From assembly GCF_036621135.1 (NCBI RefSeq), contig NZ_JAZIBG010000041.1, forward strand, positions 9,297-73,296: DNA of 64,000 nt. Direction: 5' to 3'. The translations under genes and the position numbers were made by a program. The notes below the pieces were generated by a model that was not told where the DNA came from, ran no database searches, and was given only the letters and a program-made list of their open reading frames with translations. Shown in pieces: positions 63,065-64,000 of this stretch (within the stretch, counting starts at the first letter, position 1; every line of letters starts with the position of its first letter). Source of the stretch: Aquincola agrisoli. Lineage in GTDB: Bacteria; Pseudomonadota; Gammaproteobacteria; Burkholderiales; Burkholderiaceae_C.

Positions 63065-64000
63065 TGCTGCGCGATGCCCTGCCTGTCGCCGCCGAGGCCT
63101 GGCGCGTGTGGCTAGACACGCTGGTCGAGCGCGAGCTGCTGCGGCTGCGCGCCCGCTTCGAGCTGTCGCTGGACGAGTGGCGCGGCCTCTACATCAGCGA
63201 TGCGCAGGTCGACGCGCTGCTGCAGCCGCCCGGCGCCGCCGAGGCCGACGCCGCCCGCATCGATGCGCTGACCGCGCAGGCACGGGCCGCCTGGCCCGCG
63301 CTGCAGGAGGGTGGCCTCGCTGCGCGGCTGGGCGCACGGCTGGCGCTGGACGAGGCCGAGCTGGCGCTGCTGCTGCTGGCGCTCGCCCCCGACCTCGACC
63401 CGCGCTACGAGGCGCTCTACGCCTACCTGAACGACGACGCCGCGCACCGGCTGCCGAGCCTCGACCTGGCGCGCCGGCTGCTGCAGGGCCTGTTCGAGGA
63501 CGGCCTGGAGGCCGACGTCGCGGCGCTCGCGTCGCCGGCGGGCACGCTGGTCGACGGCGGCCTGCTGGAGCTGATCGAGCCGGCGGAGCCGCGCAGCCGC
63601 TGGCGGCGCGAGCTGCGCGCCGCCGAGCTTGTCGTCCAGCTCGCCCAGGGGCTGCCGCTGGCCGATCCGCGCTGGCAGCACGAGGCGGCCTGGACGCCGG
63701 CGCCGCTGCAGCCCCCGCGGCTCGGCGCGGAGCCCCTGGTCCATGTGGCGGGCGAGGACGCCGAGGACCGGCGGCAGGCGCTGCAGGCCTGGGCCGGCGA
63801 ACGCGGCCTGCCCGTGCTGCGCGTGCCGTCGGCCGTGGCGGCAGCGCACGGGCGCTCGCTGCTGCTCGCGGCGCGGCTGGCCGGCGCGGCGCTGGCGATC
63901 GACGACGAAGACGCCGCCGGGCCGCCGGGGCGCGTGCCGCTGGGCGCCCTGGCCGGCCGGGGCGTGCCACTCGCCGTGCTCGCCGCCGCCGGCACGCCGG
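63064..64000 (+). CDS. AAA+ ATPase of eCIS (Afp15/Pvc15-like), 3'-truncated by window edge
   Basis: The first 312 residues are present and the frame is open at the window end. They match the N-terminal winged-helix region of the eCIS/AAA+ ATPase family (FELSLDEWRGLYISDAQVDA; LALDEAELALLLLALAPDLD; RYEALYAYLNDDAAHRLPSL; DLARRLLQGL). The Walker A and B motifs would follow beyond position 64000. Afp15/Pvc15-type ATPases are needed for particle assembly or cargo loading. The ATG at 63064 overlaps the preceding stop. Confidence 0.85.
   Translation, partial: MLRDALPVAAEAWRVWLDTLVERELLRLRARFELSLDEWRGLYISDAQVDALLQPPGAAEADAARIDALTAQARAAWPALQEGGLAARLGARLALDEAELALLLLALAPDLDPRYEALYAYLNDDAAHRLPSLDLARRLLQGLFEDGLEADVAALASPAGTLVDGGLLELIEPAEPRSRWRRELRAAELVVQLAQGLPLADPRWQHEAAWTPAPLQPPRLGAEPLVHVAGEDAEDRRQALQAWAGERGLPVLRVPSAVAAAHGRSLLLAARLAGAALAIDDEDAAGPPGRVPLGALAGRGVPLAVLAAAGTP

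Overview
This 64 kb window is very GC-rich, densely packed DNA from a betaproteobacterium. It is most likely a Burkholderiales member of the Rubrivivax/Leptothrix/Ideonella kind. That placement is inferred from gene content (rpsU with a YqeY gene, pmbA next to divergent yjgA, mog, trmJ, suhB) and from the many near-identical chemoreceptors; no rRNA or tRNA is present to confirm it.

Layout. (1) 2-1135: the 3' part of a TPR protein built of about 44-residue repeats. (2) 1157-16784, minus strand: a 12-gene chemotaxis operon. In transcription order it holds a soluble-ended MCP-like transducer with a CheZ-like motif, cheY, a STAS protein, cheA, four tandem chemoreceptors, cheW, cheR, a REC-EAL protein and cheB. 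A sigma-28-like promoter lies upstream at 16887-16913. (3) 16949-19869, minus: trkA-trkH potassium uptake. (4) 19913-29340: housekeeping genes, namely a HI0933-family flavoprotein, rpsU, a YqeY protein, a DUF442-type protein, pmbA, yjgA/darP, mog, a LysM-FecR protein, cysE, trmJ and suhB. (5) 29452-35099: c-di-GMP and sensing genes (a Cache-GGDEF cyclase, a PAS-GGDEF-EAL protein and a FIST sensor). A decayed SDR gene and a Upf1-like helicase follow. (6) 38036-64000, plus: an almost gapless 20-gene operon for an extracellular contractile injection system (eCIS; Afp/PVC-like phage-tail-like particle). It runs off the right edge inside the AAA+ ATPase gene.

The eCIS operon is the most unusual region. 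It has a DUF4255 cap protein, two sheaths and two tubes in alternation, an Afp6-like small protein, a LysM protein, separate gpD-like hub and gpV-like spike, gp25, a gpJ-like protein, and a gpI-like protein with a propeller-like N-terminus. It also encodes three large proteins sharing an N-terminal FF-x-G...LHG-x-G-V-V-x-GLEV domain. One of these carries a 22-triplet collagen-like stretch, one is cysteine-rich, and one is a repeat fibre ending in an H-type-lectin-like domain. The first sheath is about 1148 residues because of a large insertion of repeated beta-rich modules. A close match to a sigma-54 promoter (TGGCACG-N4-TGGCA) lies 31 bases before the first gene. No PAAR tip, toxin or lysozyme is visible inside the window.

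Functionally, the left half couples chemoreceptor arrays and c-di-GMP turnover to motility. The right half builds a contractile particle with elaborate, probably host- or surface-binding, appendages. No integrase, capsid or terminase is present, so it is not a prophage.
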